Both the position numbers and the translations under genes were made by a program. Below, one piece after another: positions 62,841-64,000 of a DNA stretch of 64,000 nucleotides (positions are counted from its first letter, which is position 1; every line of letters begins with the position of its first letter). Source of the DNA: Burkholderia humptydooensis (GTDB taxonomy: Bacteria; Pseudomonadota; Gammaproteobacteria; Burkholderiales; Burkholderiaceae). Where the stretch lies: positions 2,046,001 to 2,110,000 of the forward strand of contig NZ_CP013380.1 of NCBI RefSeq assembly GCF_001513745.1. Direction: 5' to 3'. Below the pieces are notes generated by a model. It had not been told where the DNA came from, did not search any database, and saw nothing but the letters and a program-made list of their open reading frames with translations.

Positions 62841-64000
62841 ATGCGTACGATCCAGTCCAACCAGCCGCCGATTCAATTGCAGGCGCAGATCGAGAGCGGT
62901 GGGTTGAAGGAGATCACCCAGACGAACCAGACGGGTGAAACCACTGCGGTTTCGACGGCCAAGGGCATTACGTTGAATGCGGCGCAGCAGCTCGCGCTGA
63001 CCAACGGCCGGCTGTTCGAGGCGGGCGTCAGCATGGCGGTGCTCGATCGTCCCGGCACGGTCGGCAAGGTGTTCGACACCTATGCGGCGCGCCTGGCCGA
63101 CGTGCTGACGCCCGTGCTGACAGGCGGCGGCGCAGCCGCAAGCACGGTCCATTTCAACGGCAGCGAGAAGCCGCTCGTCGACGTGTTCAAGGACACGATG
63201 CTCACGCCGATGACGGATCCGAAGTCCGACCAGATCGGCCGCAAGACGACCGAGGGTGGCGACGGGGCAGCGTGGATCGTCGCGCAGTTGGGGACGCCGC
63301 TGATGTCGCCTTCGGGCGAGTACGCAGCCGGACAGGATTTCAAGAACCTGTTGACCAAGGTCAAGGCGGTGTGCGGTTTCGGCACGACCGTATGGCAACT
63401 GATGAACCAGCAGGACGCGACGAAACGCGCGCAGAACGAGGCCGTGCTGCGCGACGTGATGAAGCCGCTGGGCGAGGGCGTCGCGAGCCAGTTCGGCGCG
63501 CGCTTCGACGAGTTCAAGGAGGTGATGCGCACGCCGCTGTTCGATGACCCGATCAGCCGGATGCGCAGCGAACGCCAGCCGCTGGATGCGCAGGGCAAGC
63601 CGATTCCCGTCGGATATGAATCCGCGCATCTGCACGGGCTAGGTTTCGGCAATGTGGCGGTCACCGCCGCGGACGGCGATCGGCAGAAGGAGCTGGATCA
63701 ACTGCTGGGCGCGAAGCCCAACGCGGCGGGTACCAAGGTCTACGCCAACATCAATGGTGCGGCCCGTGACGGCGCGCCGATCGAACCCGGTGCGAGCGGC
63801 TTGCCGGAGCGGCCTTTCATGATGGCGTCCGACGAGCTTCAGCTTGCGCTCGACAGCCCGCTGATGAATTCGTACCAGAACCTGCTGTTCAGCACCCAGG
63901 GCGGCGCCGACCAGACCTTCCACGAAGCGTTGGGCAGCCATGCGTTCCCCCACGGCACCGGCGTCAACCGCTGGCAGCCCACCGGCACCTTCGCGGTCGA
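62841..64000 (+). CDS. Unrecognised large protein, probable T3SS substrate (partial)
   Basis: An open frame runs from ATG 62841 to the end of the window without a stop (386 codons seen). The first 40 residues are rich in Gln, Thr, Ser, Asn and Ile (MRTIQSNQPPIQLQAQ, then TQTNQTGETTAVSTAKG) with no hydrophobic signal peptide, typical of T3SS secretion signals. The rest is soluble and mixed in composition, including NLLTKVKAVCGFGTTVWQLM and SYQNLLFSTQGGADQTFHEA. No known effector or translocator domain was recognised. Position after the ssaE-like gene and the N-terminal composition suggest an effector or translocator-associated protein. It has its own candidate promoter. Confidence 0.7.
   Translation, partial: MRTIQSNQPPIQLQAQIESGGLKEITQTNQTGETTAVSTAKGITLNAAQQLALTNGRLFEAGVSMAVLDRPGTVGKVFDTYAARLADVLTPVLTGGGAAASTVHFNGSEKPLVDVFKDTMLTPMTDPKSDQIGRKTTEGGDGAAWIVAQLGTPLMSPSGEYAAGQDFKNLLTKVKAVCGFGTTVWQLMNQQDATKRAQNEAVLRDVMKPLGEGVASQFGARFDEFKEVMRTPLFDDPISRMRSERQPLDAQGKPIPVGYESAHLHGLGFGNVAVTAADGDRQKELDQLLGAKPNAAGTKVYANINGAARDGAPIEPGASGLPERPFMMASDELQLALDSPLMNSYQNLLFSTQGGADQTFHEALGSHAFPHGTGVNRWQPTGTFAV

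Noticed and set aside
1..64000. tRNA genes, attachment sites or CRISPR arrays that would mark an island
   Set aside because: No tRNA-like T-loop context, no regularly spaced repeats and no tRNA-end duplication were seen; the only bracketing repeat is the transporter gene 3' end.

Overview
This looks like a high-GC betaproteobacterial chromosome, most likely a Burkholderia-type genome. Supporting signs are GC-rich codon use in the flanking operons, tightly ATGA-coupled operons, and Wza/Wzb/Wzc proteins and CGGGG lipoproteins of Burkholderia style. Species cannot be fixed from the window alone. No rRNA, tRNA or CRISPR was recognised.

Region by region. (1) 1-2803: 3' part of a sugar ABC importer of the galactofuranose/ribose class (ATPase, two permeases). 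It is followed by a scrap zone of gene remnants and a clear terminator (3133-3155). (2) 3.7-6.0 kb: a GlxA-type AraC regulator, an IS3-type transposase remnant and a LuxR-type regulator. (3) 6.1-26.0 kb: a Wzx/Wzy-type exopolysaccharide (EPS) locus on the + strand. It holds Wza export lipoprotein, Wzb phosphatase, Wzc kinase, an asparagine synthetase-like amidotransferase, UDP-xylose synthase-like SDR, six glycosyltransferases, methyltransferases (one broken), flippase, putative polymerase and two acyltransferases. The initiating sugar-phosphate transferase (WcaJ type), a beta-barrel outer membrane protein and a large lipoprotein lie convergently on the - strand (26.0-30.6 kb). Base composition in about 16.3-24.8 kb is visibly less GC-rich than the flanks. 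(4) 30.6-34.4 kb: an eroded nucleotide-sugar region with an IS5-family remnant, a collapsed gmd pseudogene, an intact GDP-fucose synthase gene, an intact UDP-sugar epimerase gene, a truncated 4,6-dehydratase, and a shortened second copy of the 3' end of the ABC permease gene from 2.6-2.8 kb. The EPS locus is therefore bracketed by direct repeats. (5) 34.5-46.3 kb: an OmpR-type two-component pair, a TolC/HlyD/RND heavy-metal-type tripartite efflux system, and a remarkable 1364-codon ORF. That ORF joins a CtpE-like P-type ATPase, a PAP2 phosphatase and an LssY-C-like domain, and its 3' end is cut by an IS66 transposase remnant. (6) 46.2-64.0 kb: a type III secretion system (T3SS) whose gene content and order match the Salmonella SPI-2 (Ssa/Esc) family. 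The - strand carries ssaM-like, sctV, N, O, P, Q, R, S, T, U and a lytic transglycosylase. An SsrA-like hybrid kinase and an SsrB-like regulator sit at the centre. The + strand carries spiC/ssaB-like, sctC, sctD, an ssaE-like gene and then a large unrecognised probable secreted protein that runs off the window.

How it fits together. The EPS block encodes a nearly complete Wzy-dependent pathway: WcaJ starts the lipid-linked unit, glycosyltransferases extend it, acetyl and methyl groups decorate it, Wzx flips it, the Wzy candidate polymerises it, and Wzc/Wza export it under Wzb control. The T3SS block encodes the export gate, ATPase, secretin, outer inner-membrane ring and its own two-component control. 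Needle, inner rod, SctJ, SctK and SctL genes are not in the window and probably lie beyond 64000.
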